Assembly: GCF_047372505.1 (NCBI RefSeq)
Contig: NZ_JBKBEU010000004.1
Span: forward strand, 1 to 64,000
From: Phaeobacter cretensis
GTDB lineage: Bacteria; Pseudomonadota; Alphaproteobacteria; Rhodobacterales; Rhodobacteraceae
Direction: 5' to 3'
Length of the DNA: 64,000 nucleotides
Shown piece after piece: positions 17,644-27,015 of the stretch (the first letter of the stretch is position 1; each line of letters starts with the position of its first letter). The position numbers were made by a program, and so were the translations under genes. The notes beneath the pieces are model-generated. The model was not told where the DNA came from, did not search any database, and saw only the letters and a list, made by a program, of their open reading frames with translations.

Positions 17644-19860
17644 GTGATCTCCGCCCTTCGATCTCTCCGCGCTTCGGTGCTTTTGCCCTCGGCCTGTGTG
17701 GCTCTGCTTGGCCTCGGGGCGGTAACCGCCCTGGCCCAGAGCGCGCTTTCAACACCAAAACCGGAAGCTCCCCGTTTCAAACCACTGCCGCCGCCCAGCC
17801 TGAACTTTTATGGCTCGCCCGGACTGTTGGATATGCCAAGCGCTGAGATGCTGCCGGACGGCCAGTTTGCCACCACCTATTCCTGGTTTGGCGGTCAGGC
17901 CCGGTACAATCTGACCTTTCAGGCCACCCCCTGGCTCAGCGCCTCGTTCCGCTACAATGGGATCCAGACCAATGGGGCCCAGATTGCCGGTTTCAGCACC
18001 TATTATGACCGCGGTTTTGATGTGCGGATGCGGCTCCTGCGCGAAGGACGTTACCGTCCGGCCATCACCGTCGGTCTGCAGGATTTTGCCGGCACCGGCA
18101 TTTATGCCGGGGAATATATCGTTGCCACCAAGAATTTTGACACCCCGGCGCTTAGTCATCGCAGCGGCGCGGGCCGACTGAAGCTGACCGCGGGTCTGGG
18201 CTGGGGGCGTCTTGGGTCCAACGGGTCCATTGGCAGCATCTCCGGCACCCGCCCTGGATTTGTGGCCGGCAATACCGGTGGAGAGTTGTCATACGATCAA
18301 TGGTTCCGCGGCGATGTGGCGCCTTTTGCCGGTATCGAGTGGCTGCCCAATGATCGCTGGGGCTTCAAGGCAGAATATTCCTCGGATGCCTATACGCTGG
18401 AGACCGGCGCGCCCAATGTGTTTGAGCGCAAATCCTCGTTCAATTTCGGCGCTGAATATCAGGCCAAACCGGGCCTGCGGCTGGGGGCCTATTATCTTTA
18501 TGGTTCAGAACTCGGCGTGACCGCGCAGATCCAGCTCAACCCGAAACAGCCCACCCAACCGCTGCGGGTCAGCGCGCCGGTTCCGGTGGTGCCGCGCAGC
18601 GATTGGGCCACCGAAGAGGCGCATTGGAGCCGTGACTGGGCCGAGAGCCGCAAAGCCAAAACGACCCTGCGCGATGCGCTGGCAGAGGCACTGCAACAGG
18701 ATGGTCTGATCCTGGAGGCGCTGACCCTGCCAACAGGCGGCATCGAGGCCGAACTGCGCTATCGCAACCCGCGCTACCGGTCTCAGACACTGGCCATTGG
18801 TCGTACGGCCCGCGCCATGGCGCGGCTGCTGCCGCCTTCGGTTGAGACCTTCCGCATTGTGCCGATGCGCGGTGGTCTGGCGCTGTCACAGGTGGTGATC
18901 CGGCGCAGTGATCTGGAGGCGCTGGAACACAGCCCCGACGCCACCGAAGCGCTCTGGGCCGTAACCGGCCTACAGGAAGCCGGACCACTGGCAGAGGAGG
19001 CGCTGACGTCGCAGGATCTCTACCCGGCATTTTCCACCTCCATCAGCCCCTATACCGCGCCGTCCTATTTCGACCCTGAGCTGCCGTTCCGGCTGGATGT
19101 GGGCGTTGATTTTAAGGCCGCCTATGTGCCCGCCCCCGGCTGGCGCATCGCGGGCGCCATTCGTCAACGGGTCTGGGGCAATGTGGAGGGGGGCCGTGCC
19201 TCCAATTCTGTGCTGCCACATGTGCGCACCGATCAGAATGAATATGCCAGGTTCGGCACCACATTGGAAAACCTCTATGTCTCGCGCCAATGGCAGATGG
19301 GGCGGGATCTTTATGCCCGCAGCACCGTTGGTCTCTTTGAAAGCATGTATGGCGGGGTTTCGGGCGAAGTGCTGTGGAAACCGGTCTCCAGCCGCCTGGC
19401 GCTGGGGATCGAGGGCAATTACGTAGTGCAGCGCGATTTTGATCAGCGTCTGTCTTTCCGGGATTACAAAACCTTCACCGGCCATGCCTCTGCCTATTAC
19501 CAGATGGACAAGGGCTATCACCTGCAGGTGGATGCCGGGCGCTATCTGGCGGGCGATTATGGCGCCACCTTTGCGCTGGACCGTGAATTTGCCAATGGCT
19601 GGCGGGTCGGCGGTTTCTTCACACTCACCGATGTCTCTTCCGAGGATTTTGGCGAAGGCTCCTTTGACAAAGGGTTCCGTTTCAGCATTCCGCTGGACTG
19701 GCTTCTGGGTAAACCCAGCCGCAATACATTTAGCATGGTGGTGCGCCCGACCCAGCGGGACGGCGGCCAGAGGGTTCATGTCCCGGGTCGGCTTTATGGG
19801 CAAATCCGCGAGGCCCATCGCGCACAGCTGACCCAACAGCGGGCAAGGATCTGGGAATGA
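17644..19860 (+). CDS. yjbH: YjbH-like outer-membrane protein of exopolysaccharide system
   Basis: 738 residues with a GTG start that gives an N-terminal signal peptide (about residues 1-35, ending ALAQS). The segment after it (SLNFYGSPGLLDMPSAEMLP, DGQFATTYSWFGGQARYN) is the YjbH family signature. Alternating hydrophobic, aromatic-rich strands throughout fit an outer-membrane beta-barrel, possibly two barrels separated by a periplasmic linker around 320-480 (EAHWSRDWAESRKAKTTLRDAL onward). YjbEFGH and GfcBCD proteins take part in exopolysaccharide or group 4 capsule secretion. The yjbF-like gene overlaps its stop by four bases, indicating coupling. No yjbG/gfcC homologue is visible here. Confidence 0.85.
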   Translation: MISALRSLRASVLLPSACVALLGLGAVTALAQSALSTPKPEAPRFKPLPPPSLNFYGSPGLLDMPSAEMLPDGQFATTYSWFGGQARYNLTFQATPWLSASFRYNGIQTNGAQIAGFSTYYDRGFDVRMRLLREGRYRPAITVGLQDFAGTGIYAGEYIVATKNFDTPALSHRSGAGRLKLTAGLGWGRLGSNGSIGSISGTRPGFVAGNTGGELSYDQWFRGDVAPFAGIEWLPNDRWGFKAEYSSDAYTLETGAPNVFERKSSFNFGAEYQAKPGLRLGAYYLYGSELGVTAQIQLNPKQPTQPLRVSAPVPVVPRSDWATEEAHWSRDWAESRKAKTTLRDALAEALQQDGLILEALTLPTGGIEAELRYRNPRYRSQTLAIGRTARAMARLLPPSVETFRIVPMRGGLALSQVVIRRSDLEALEHSPDATEALWAVTGLQEAGPLAEEALTSQDLYPAFSTSISPYTAPSYFDPELPFRLDVGVDFKAAYVPAPGWRIAGAIRQRVWGNVEGGRASNSVLPHVRTDQNEYARFGTTLENLYVSRQWQMGRDLYARSTVGLFESMYGGVSGEVLWKPVSSRLALGIEGNYVVQRDFDQRLSFRDYKTFTGHASAYYQMDKGYHLQVDAGRYLAGDYGATFALDREFANGWRVGGFFTLTDVSSEDFGEGSFDKGFRFSIPLDWLLGKPSRNTFSMVVRPTQRDGGQRVHVPGRLYGQIREAHRAQLTQQRARIWE

Positions 19861-20609
19861 AGATGGCGCTCCTAAACACACCTGTGGCTGGTCCTATCCA
19901 AGGGCGTTTGGCCCCGGCATTTGGCCTGCTGGGCCTGCTGGTGTTGACCGCCTGTAGCCGGGGCCCGGAACAACCACCCTTGCAGGTGGAACTGCTGCGC
20001 AACCTGTCGGAGCGGGTCGGGGCCCGGCTTTCTGGCGGCAATGCGGATCAACCTGCAAGGCCCCCGCTGACACGGGCGGCTCTGGATGAGATCAAGGCCC
20101 CTTATATCGAAGTCACCATCGAGAAAAACGATGTCTTTGCCTATCTGTCGCGCCAACAGCTGCGCCACGATGACAGCCCCGGCACGGTGGCGGTCTGGCG
20201 TACCGAGGACAATATCAGCCTGACCCTGCGCGACGGTGTTCTGGTGGCCAGCCGGAACCTTGGGAATGATATTCTGTCCAGCTCAGCTCTGGTCGATGGC
20301 GGCGCAGATGGGCCTTCGCACAGCGGCGCACGGCGCTATCATATCCGCGGGCTCGACAATGGGGCCTGGCAGCTCGACATGCTTTGTACGCGGCGCGATC
20401 TGGGTCCTGATCCGATCATCATTGTGGAACGGCGCTATCCCACCCGTCATATTGAGGAACGTTGCCAACCCAGCCAGCCAGGACGTGGCGGCGAGATCGT
20501 CAATGACTACTGGGTAGATTCGCCCAGCGGCCGGGTCTGGCTCTCACGGCAATGGGCTGGCCCCAATGTGGGGTATCTGCGTATCCGCCAGCTGACGACA
20601 GGCGGTTGA
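19857..20609 (+). CDS. yjbF: YjbF/GfcB-family lipoprotein
   Basis: 250 residues. A lipoprotein signal ends in LLVLTACSRG, with the lipidated Cys at about residue 33. The mature part contains RAALDEIKAPYIEVTIEKND, RTEDNISLTLRDGVLVASRNLG and the C-terminal ERRYPTRHIEERC and DYWVDSPSGRVWLSRQW, which fit the YjbF family of exopolysaccharide or capsule accessory lipoproteins. Its ATG overlaps the yjbH stop. The mature protein has two further Cys (in LDMLCTRRD and EERCQPS) that could form a periplasmic disulfide. Together with YjbH and a small YjbE-like protein it forms a compact secretion or assembly module. Confidence 0.82.
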   Translation: MKMALLNTPVAGPIQGRLAPAFGLLGLLVLTACSRGPEQPPLQVELLRNLSERVGARLSGGNADQPARPPLTRAALDEIKAPYIEVTIEKNDVFAYLSRQQLRHDDSPGTVAVWRTEDNISLTLRDGVLVASRNLGNDILSSSALVDGGADGPSHSGARRYHIRGLDNGAWQLDMLCTRRDLGPDPIIIVERRYPTRHIEERCQPSQPGRGGEIVNDYWVDSPSGRVWLSRQWAGPNVGYLRIRQLTTGG

Positions 20610-20729
20610 TCTAGCGCTGAAAAGAGTGAAAAACAGGCGATTTCGACCCCTGTTGGCCAAAATGAGCGATATCTCGGCAACGCCGGAAAAAAAATCCCAA
20701 CCGTTGGGATATTGCTGTTAAAAGCTCCG

Positions 20730-20758
20730 TTGAAATCATGAGGTAACTCACTTACTCT
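20730..20758 (+). promoter_or_regulatory. candidate sigma-70 promoter of the small YjbE-like gene
   Basis: TTGAAA at 20730-20735 and TACTCT at 20753-20758 are separated by 17 bp, and the downstream gene starts 32 bp later. The -10 match is weak, so this is a prediction only. A short palindrome at 20694-20710 (ATCCCAAC/GTTGGGAT) lies just upstream. Confidence 0.35.
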
Positions 20759-20790
20759 TGGCTCAACGGTCTCCAAAGGAGTTTTGGATT

Positions 20791-20997
20791 ATGAACAAGT
20801 TCTTCGCAGCATTCGCTCTGGCCACCCTGGCCGCAACCACAACTGTCTCCGCTCAGGAAGACGGCACACCGGCTCTGTTCAGCGGCACCGGTCTGGAGCA
20901 AGGCACTCTGATCGCAGGCGGCGTCGCTGGTGCGGTTATTCTGGGTGTGATCCTGAACGACGACGACGAAAGCAGCACCACAACCACAACCAACTGA
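20791..20997 (+). CDS. small secreted YjbE/GfcA-like protein
   Basis: 68 residues. The ATG at 20791 has a good AAAGGAG site 13 bp upstream, and an in-frame TTG-type start at 20758 is less likely. A clean signal peptide (MNKFFAAFALATLAATTTVSA) is followed by a short mature region with one glycine/valine-rich hydrophobic segment (GTLIAGGVAGAVILGVIL) and a tail of DDDES plus threonines. Small proteins of this design, with signal peptide, hydrophobic Gly-rich stretch and Thr/Ser-rich tail, are encoded with yjbFH/gfcBCD, where they are called YjbE or GfcA. Position after yjbF supports the call, but sequence similarity is low in such proteins. Confidence 0.65.
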   Translation: MNKFFAAFALATLAATTTVSAQEDGTPALFSGTGLEQGTLIAGGVAGAVILGVILNDDDESSTTTTTN

Positions 20998-21113
20998 TCG
21001 CTTGCGATCTAATGGGGTGGCAAGATCTGTATCTGCCCGGCGCGCCTGAGCCGAGGCAGATACTAGATTCAAGCTGACATCGTCTTATGAATGATCATCT
21101 ACGGATGAGAAAA

Positions 21114-21135
21114 GCGGGCCAATGGCCCGCTTTTT
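21114..21135. terminator. bidirectional rho-independent terminator
   Basis: GCGGGCC and GGCCCGC pair around a three-base loop and are followed by TTTTT. The A run on the other side lets it also serve the convergent NRPS transcript. Confidence 0.85.
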
Positions 21136-21227
21136 GCGTTTTGACATTTAGCTGACCCCACGCAGGAACGCGCGGGTGCGCGGGCCTTCCCGGATCAGCC
21201 GTGGATCGTTCCGTCTGTCCCGGCTGT

Positions 21228-24200
21228 TTATCTGCGCTGCATGATACGGGCCATATGTTGGGCCAGTTCCTGCACATTGGGGTTTTGCAAAATAGACAGG
21301 TGAGATCCCGGAACCTCGATCAACTCAAACCCGGCCTCTGCCACCGGCGCCCATCCCAGCCCCTGCTGTACCCCCTCAGGGCTGTCAAATAAATCGTCGC
21401 CGGCCCGAAACACGGTCAGCGGTGTGGCCAGAGGCCTGGGCGTGTAGCGCTCTACCGATTGCTGGTTTGCGGCAATCAGCGCCTCGATTGTCAGCCCCTT
21501 GCTGCCACCGGTCCAGTCCAGCCGTCGCCGTTCAAACGAATTCCGCAATGTTTCGATCCGGTGGGCCGCAACATGGGCCAGATAAGACGGTCCCATGCGC
21601 CTGAGCAGCCTCAGATGCGCGCCAATCCTGGCACGCCCCTGTACCCGGTTGCGCCCGGCCGGGCCTTCGGCATCAAACAATGCGACCAGACCCAATTCAC
21701 GTCCGGCCTCCAGCAGCTGTCGCGCCAGTTCAAAGGCAAAATAGCTACCCAGAGACACCGCTGCCAGATGCACCACCCCATTGGGATAATGGGTCTGGAT
21801 CTCATCCAGATACATTTTGGCCGTGGCATGGACACCGGTGGGGGTGGTGCTGTCCAACAGGCCTATGCTGAGCCCGTAAACGGGCTGGTCAGACCCAAGG
21901 GCCGCGGCCAGCGGGCGATAGAATTCTTCATTCCGGCCCAGCACATGGACACCAAACAAAGGCGCGCGCGCCGCGCCATCCTGAATGATCACCAGATGAT
22001 TGGGCAGGGCGTGACCTTCTGGTGTTTCCGAGGCCGCACCATCCGGTGTCTTGTCCTGCACCCCTGTCAGGGCCTCGGCAAGGGCACGGGGGCTGGGGGT
22101 CAGATGCAGCGCCGCCAGGCTCAGCCGCTGGTCCAGATCCGCCTCGATCCGGCCAATCAGCCGCATCGCCAGCAGTGAATGGCCGCCTCGATCATAAAAA
22201 CTGTCATCAGCTTCCAGATCAGGTTGGCCCAGAATATCCGCCATCATTGTCGTCAGCTGCTGAGCCAGGGGCGAGGGTGGGGTGCTGGGATCAACCCCTG
22301 CAGTGCCTCCCCGGCGCAGGCGCAAACCTGCAGAAGACGCAGCCTGTACCGGGGCGGGCAGGGCGGCCATGTCGATCTTGCCCCCTGCGGTGCGTGGAAA
22401 CTCCGCGACGGGCACCAGCGCCGGGCGCATATGGGCCGGTAGATCACGCTGAACCACCTGTTGCAGGGCCGTCAGATCCAGCAGGTCCTCGCCCGATTCT
22501 CCCGTCGTTCTTGTTTCCGTAGTGCTGCGCACCCAGCAACACAACTGTGCCGCGGGACCATTCTTGCCATGCACCGCTGCCAGCGCCTGCACATCGCGGC
22601 CCCCGCGTTCCAGCACCTGCTCCACATGGCGCAGATCAATGCGAAAGCCGCGCAGTTTGACCTGCCGGTCCTGCCGGCCAAGAAAGGCCAGCGTGCCATC
22701 CGTCCGCCAGGCAGCACGATCGCCGGTGCGATAAATCCGTGCGGCGGGGCAGCTGTTGTGGTGCCCCCCCGCAATGCTCTGCCGCGCAAAAGGATCAGCC
22801 CGGAACGCCTGCGCAGTTTCCTCTGGTCGGCCGATATAGCCATCGCTGACCGCCGGGCCACCGATCCACAGATCCCCCGCCACGCCATCCGGCGCGAGGC
22901 TGCCATCAGCAGCCAGCACATAGGCGCGGGCATGGGCTGTGGGGCGGCCAATGGGTACATCCTCCGCCGGGTCCACCAGCCCATCCTGATTTTGGTCAGG
23001 ATTATACAGCGTACAGGTGATGGTGGTTTCCGTCGGCCCATAGCCATTGAGCCAGCGCACCCCCGGTACCACCTGCTGCCAGCGCGCCAGCGCTTGCGGG
23101 TTGACCTGTTCACCGCCCACGATCACCAGCCGCACTGATGGCGGCAGGCTGCGCCCACTGTCGGTCATCACATCACAGAGCACATGCCAAAACGCGGTTG
23201 GCAGGTTCAGCACTGTCAACCTCAGCGCCGCGACCCGATCCAGAAACAACCCCGGTGCGCCCACCATATCCGGTGCGCGCAACACCACGCAGGCACCGGT
23301 CAACAGACTGGGCAGCACTTCCTCTATGGCGACGTCAAACGACAGGCTGGCAAATTGCAGCACCCTGTCACTGTCCTGCAGCTCGAAACTGGCGGTGATG
23401 GCACTGGCATGGGCCAGCAGCGCGCGCATGGGCACCCGCACCCCTTTGGGCCGTCCGGTTGAGCCTGAGGTATAGATCACATAGGCCAGCCGTGTCGGAT
23501 CCGGCGCCGGTCGTTCTGGCTGTGCAGGTCCATCACGCTCAGCCCCCGCATCGGGGGACACCCACGTCAGCCCCTCAGGAGTGAGAGTCGCCCCGTATTT
23601 AGCCGTGCCTATATAATCATTAGAGCCTGATTTCGTGCCATAATCCGGCCCGCCAATACCCAGTTTTGCGGCGCTGTCCTCCAGCATATGGGCGATCACG
23701 GCAGACGGGTAGGTCGGATCCACCGGCAGAAACCCCGCACCTGTTTTCAGCACCGCCAGCATCGCAATGATAAATTCCGGGCTGCGTGGCAGGCAGATGG
23801 CAATGATGTCTCCTGCGGCAGCGCCACGCGCCTGTAATTCCACCGCCAACTGGTCGGCGCGGGCGTGCAGTGCGGCATGGCTCAACAACTCTCCGTCAGG
23901 GGCCATCTGCAAAGCCGGAGCCTCTGGCATCCGCGCGGCCGTGGCCTCCAGCCGGGTTGCCATGCAGGGCGGGGATGCGGCCATGTTACGGGCCAGCATC
24001 TGTGTCAGTGCAGGATCCGGGCGCCCCTGCTGCAACAGCTGCGCGGCCTCGACCTCCGGCAGCATCATCAGATCGCTGAGCGCAAGATCCGGGGGGGCCT
24101 CGGCGAGCGCCTGCAGCAACTGGCACAGATGATCCAGCATACGGTCCACTTGCGCGGTCGGCAGCACCTCGGGGTCATATTCCAACATCAAAAGCGGCCG

Positions 24201-25523
24201 ACTATCGCCATATGCCGCCAAAGTCAGCGGCATCGCGCCCTCTTCGCGCAGCTCCACCCGGCGGTGCAACCAAGGGCTTTGCGCATCACCTGCACCCAGA
24301 CGGCGCATCCGCGCATTCAGACTGTCGCGTTCAAACATCACCATGTTGTCAAACAGCGGCACGCTACCGGGCAGCCCGCACCAGCCGCGCATATCCGCCA
24401 GAGAGGCGTGCTCATGCGGATGCAGCGCCACCGCATCCCGGCGCAGGGCCGCCAGCAGCCCATCCACGGTCTCTTCACCAGACAGATGTATATAGAGCGG
24501 CACCGTATTGATCAGACAACCCACTGTGCGCTCGCAGCCCTCCAGCAGATAGCGCCCCGACCGCGTCACCCCAAAAAGCGCAGTGTCCCGCCCGCTCCAG
24601 CGGGCCACCAACAGCCCCCAAGCGGCATGGATCATATTGGCCAATGTCGCCGGGCCTGTCTCTTCCGCACCGTTTTGCGAAGACACCAGACTGGCACGCT
24701 GCACAAGAGCACGGCGCAGGCGCGACGACAGATCCCGCTGCAGGATGCGCTTGCGCCCAGAATCCAGGTCAGACACCAGATCCACGCCATCAGCCAATCG
24801 GGCAATCTGATTGGGGGTTTCGAATCCGTCCAGGTGGTTCCGGAAAAACGCCTGCGTGTCAGCCCGTTCTGATACTTCAGTCACCGCCGGGCTAAAGGCC
24901 TCAAACGGTGTCACAGGCGTGGTCTCTTTGGGCAGATCACCCCCGACAAGTGCAGCAAAGACATCTTCCAGCACCACCGCCATGCTGCGGCCATCAACCA
25001 GCACATGATGGATGGTCCAGACCATCACCGACCGGTCCGGGCCCAACCGGGCCAGCATCACCCGCCAGGACACGGATTGTTCCAGCGCACAGCCGCGATT
25101 GCGGTCAGCCGTCAGAAACTGCTCCAACCGTGTGGCTTGTTCTTCCGGCTCCAGCTCTTGCCAGTCCTTGGTGTCTACTGTGATCTGCTCTGCAGCCTCA
25201 GCCACCGGGGCAACCTGCAGCACCGGGAAAGACCGCCCCTGCCACAAAACTGCACTGCGCAACACGGGATGGCGGGCGCAGACCTGTTGCCAGGCGGTGC
25301 GCAACGCCTCAGACGTCGGTGCCTCGGCATCCAGATGCACCACAATCTGTTCCAGATTGACCCAAGGTCTGTCGACGGCTGCGCTTTCATAAAGCAGCGC
25401 CTGCTGCATTGGGGTCAGGGCAATATTTTTGGTCTGATCTAAGGAACTGTACTGATCTGAGCCAGCTCCGGCCCCTGGGCCCGACTGTGAACCAAGCGTC
25501 GGGGCTGGTGAAATACTGGTCAT
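21228..25523 (-). CDS. single-module nonribosomal peptide synthetase (C-A-T-TE)
   Basis: 1431 residues from the ATG at 25523, preceded by GGGGGGC. A longer frame to 25718 is less likely. The condensation domain (about 30-470) has the active-site HHVLVDG at 172-178. The adenylation domain (about 480-1030) shows YTSGSTGRPKG (about 683), NGYGPTETT, YRTGDRAAW and TAGGKIDM. The carrier domain has DRGGHSLLAM, with Ser1116 as phosphopantetheine site. The thioesterase (about 1150-1431) has a nucleophile elbow AVSLGS (Ser1257; the usual first Gly is Ala), LFDAEGP and a late GSHL His. A leading C domain implies that an acyl or aminoacyl donor comes from another protein. No phosphopantetheinyl transferase or other NRPS/PKS gene is in the window. 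It lies between two exopolysaccharide blocks. Substrate and product are unknown. Confidence 0.92.
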   Translation of the reverse strand: MTSISPAPTLGSQSGPGAGAGSDQYSSLDQTKNIALTPMQQALLYESAAVDRPWVNLEQIVVHLDAEAPTSEALRTAWQQVCARHPVLRSAVLWQGRSFPVLQVAPVAEAAEQITVDTKDWQELEPEEQATRLEQFLTADRNRGCALEQSVSWRVMLARLGPDRSVMVWTIHHVLVDGRSMAVVLEDVFAALVGGDLPKETTPVTPFEAFSPAVTEVSERADTQAFFRNHLDGFETPNQIARLADGVDLVSDLDSGRKRILQRDLSSRLRRALVQRASLVSSQNGAEETGPATLANMIHAAWGLLVARWSGRDTALFGVTRSGRYLLEGCERTVGCLINTVPLYIHLSGEETVDGLLAALRRDAVALHPHEHASLADMRGWCGLPGSVPLFDNMVMFERDSLNARMRRLGAGDAQSPWLHRRVELREEGAMPLTLAAYGDSRPLLMLEYDPEVLPTAQVDRMLDHLCQLLQALAEAPPDLALSDLMMLPEVEAAQLLQQGRPDPALTQMLARNMAASPPCMATRLEATAARMPEAPALQMAPDGELLSHAALHARADQLAVELQARGAAAGDIIAICLPRSPEFIIAMLAVLKTGAGFLPVDPTYPSAVIAHMLEDSAAKLGIGGPDYGTKSGSNDYIGTAKYGATLTPEGLTWVSPDAGAERDGPAQPERPAPDPTRLAYVIYTSGSTGRPKGVRVPMRALLAHASAITASFELQDSDRVLQFASLSFDVAIEEVLPSLLTGACVVLRAPDMVGAPGLFLDRVAALRLTVLNLPTAFWHVLCDVMTDSGRSLPPSVRLVIVGGEQVNPQALARWQQVVPGVRWLNGYGPTETTITCTLYNPDQNQDGLVDPAEDVPIGRPTAHARAYVLAADGSLAPDGVAGDLWIGGPAVSDGYIGRPEETAQAFRADPFARQSIAGGHHNSCPAARIYRTGDRAAWRTDGTLAFLGRQDRQVKLRGFRIDLRHVEQVLERGGRDVQALAAVHGKNGPAAQLCCWVRSTTETRTTGESGEDLLDLTALQQVVQRDLPAHMRPALVPVAEFPRTAGGKIDMAALPAPVQAASSAGLRLRRGGTAGVDPSTPPSPLAQQLTTMMADILGQPDLEADDSFYDRGGHSLLAMRLIGRIEADLDQRLSLAALHLTPSPRALAEALTGVQDKTPDGAASETPEGHALPNHLVIIQDGAARAPLFGVHVLGRNEEFYRPLAAALGSDQPVYGLSIGLLDSTTPTGVHATAKMYLDEIQTHYPNGVVHLAAVSLGSYFAFELARQLLEAGRELGLVALFDAEGPAGRNRVQGRARIGAHLRLLRRMGPSYLAHVAAHRIETLRNSFERRRLDWTGGSKGLTIEALIAANQQSVERYTPRPLATPLTVFRAGDDLFDSPEGVQQGLGWAPVAEAGFELIEVPGSHLSILQNPNVQELAQHMARIMQRR

Positions 25524-26012
25524 GATGCCCCCCTGACACCGGGTTTGGAGGCCAACCCGGACCACACTCATTCTACATATGCCACATCCAGATCGCCTGA
25601 ATATCCCGACAATCTTAACATCCGCGTTAGCGGGATCTTCCCCTTGGCCCCCTGATCCCAACCGCAGAACCAAAGCTATCAGACCAAAGGGCCGGGGGGC
25701 AATAAAAACACCACTCACACATCCCGATCCTGATCCCGGCAGTCACCACGCCAGTCAACCTGAGATCAGAACCCTGGTCTTGCACGATCGCGAACAACAT
25801 GTTGCAATCAAGTAGAAATGTCCGTCCTTCCGCAAAGTAGAAATGTCTCTAGGGGCATAAATAAACTGTTCCGCAACGTGCGAACAAAGACCCCCTATTT
25901 CCTGCCACGTTTCTTTTGGCAGTCTGGCTTCGAAGGCGTGAGTGATTGGAAATGTCCCGCTTGGTGTTGCGGCAGTATGGCTGGGCAGGGCGGAGACCGA
26001 TATTGTCGCCGC
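25524..26012. other. 489-bp gap: NRPS upstream region and start of a lower-GC patch
   Basis: The first ~250 bp should hold the NRPS promoter. At 25814-25847 two AGAAATGTC motifs lie exactly 25 bp apart, a pattern repeated at 26962-26995 (see findings). No gene is supported here. Confidence 0.4.
25814..25847 (+). repeat. paired AGAAATGTC motifs, copy 1 (possible IS21-type end remnant)
   Basis: AGAAATGTC occurs at 25814-25822 and 25839-25847, each after an AGT or AAGT. Short repeated subterminal motifs of this kind occur at the ends of IS21-family elements, but no istA/istB gene is nearby, so a remnant is only suggested. Confidence 0.35.
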
Positions 26013-26792
26013 CTATGTGATCGCTTTCTCAACCAAACGATAGAATTCATTTTTGGCGTATGTCTCTTGCCAGGGCTTATGCCCGCACCGCTTGATTTCA
26101 ACAAATTCAGCAGAAGGAAGTGCTGCCTGCAATGGCAACTTCACACCTTCTGAGGGTCTTGGGTCGTAGTCACCATGGATCGCCAGGACAGGACATCGGA
26201 TGGTGGAAATAGCTTCCAGAAGCGAGCCGTTTTTGCGCATGCCATCTGCTTCAGGCCACACCGCTCTGTGTATCGTTTCGTCAAAAACAACATTGGGTTG
26301 CGGTGATGTGTCTCGTGAGTAGGTGTCCGCCACATCGCTGATTTCAATGAAGCGAGCGACGTCAATTGGGCTCTCAGCCATGGGGCGCAAAGCCAACAAT
26401 TCCGCCCGCTCCTCGTCTGACAGGCGCGCTTTTTTTGTGGATCGGATCGCTTCTGCGTAACGCGCTTCGAGCGGCCCACTTCCGACAAGGATGAGTGCGC
26501 GGACTAAGTCATCATGTTGCGCAGCAAGCAAACATCCGAGCCAGGCACCCCATGACCAACCGATGACAACCACAGGGGGCTCACAATATTGCTCTATTTG
26601 CGATCTGAGTTCATCAACCTGTCCAGCCACTGATTGGCGCGTCTGGAAGGGTTCAAGAACATCATAGCCCATGTATCCGAGTTCATGCGCAAACGGTTCT
26701 GCCTCTCCGGCACCGCCAGGCCCGCCGTGAAGCACGACAACGCGAGAGGGATTTTTGCCGTATTGGCGAACATCTTGCAGAAACTTGGACAT
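26013..26792 (-). CDS. alpha/beta hydrolase
   Basis: 259 residues from the ATG at 26792, which has AGGTGA ten bases upstream. A GTG at 26903 would add 37 residues. It has the alpha/beta-hydrolase landmarks: oxyanion segment VVVLHGGPGGAGEAEPF near the N-terminus, nucleophile elbow VIGWSWGAWLG (Ser in GWSWG), acid segment PVLAIHGDYDPRPSEG and terminal KRCGHKPWQE histidine. The HGGPGG start resembles proline-iminopeptidase-like and carboxylesterase groups. The substrate is unknown. Its base composition is visibly less GC-rich than the flanking polysaccharide genes, and it is bracketed by the paired AGAAATGTC motifs, so acquisition by transfer is plausible. Confidence 0.85.
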   Translation of the reverse strand: MSKFLQDVRQYGKNPSRVVVLHGGPGGAGEAEPFAHELGYMGYDVLEPFQTRQSVAGQVDELRSQIEQYCEPPVVVIGWSWGAWLGCLLAAQHDDLVRALILVGSGPLEARYAEAIRSTKKARLSDEERAELLALRPMAESPIDVARFIEISDVADTYSRDTSPQPNVVFDETIHRAVWPEADGMRKNGSLLEAISTIRCPVLAIHGDYDPRPSEGVKLPLQAALPSAEFVEIKRCGHKPWQETYAKNEFYRLVEKAIT

Positions 26793-26961
26793 TTTGTGAT
26801 CGTCACCTGCATAGCAAAGCCTTGTCAATTCGAACGACCGAAGGATGCCGGTCGCTGTCACCGTATGAGCTTTCACGGACTTTCCACCTACATTTTCTGC
26901 CACCTGTATTCACCTGTGAGGATGATATGTGCCGCACGCACACAACATGTAAACGCCATTC

Positions 26962-26995
26962 AGAAATGTCACTGGTTGCGCAAAGCAGAAACGTC
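26962..26995 (+). repeat. paired AGAAATGTC-type motifs, copy 2
   Basis: AGAAATGTC at 26962-26970 and AGAAACGTC at 26987-26995 have the same 25-bp spacing, orientation and internal GCAAAG context as copy 1 at 25814-25847. Confidence 0.35.
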
Positions 26996-27015
26996 ACCAA
27001 GGGCGCTGACGGTAG

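Noticed and set aside
22500..24200. Definite substrate call for the NRPS adenylation domain
   Set aside because: The pocket residues were aligned by eye and match no code I can recall with confidence.
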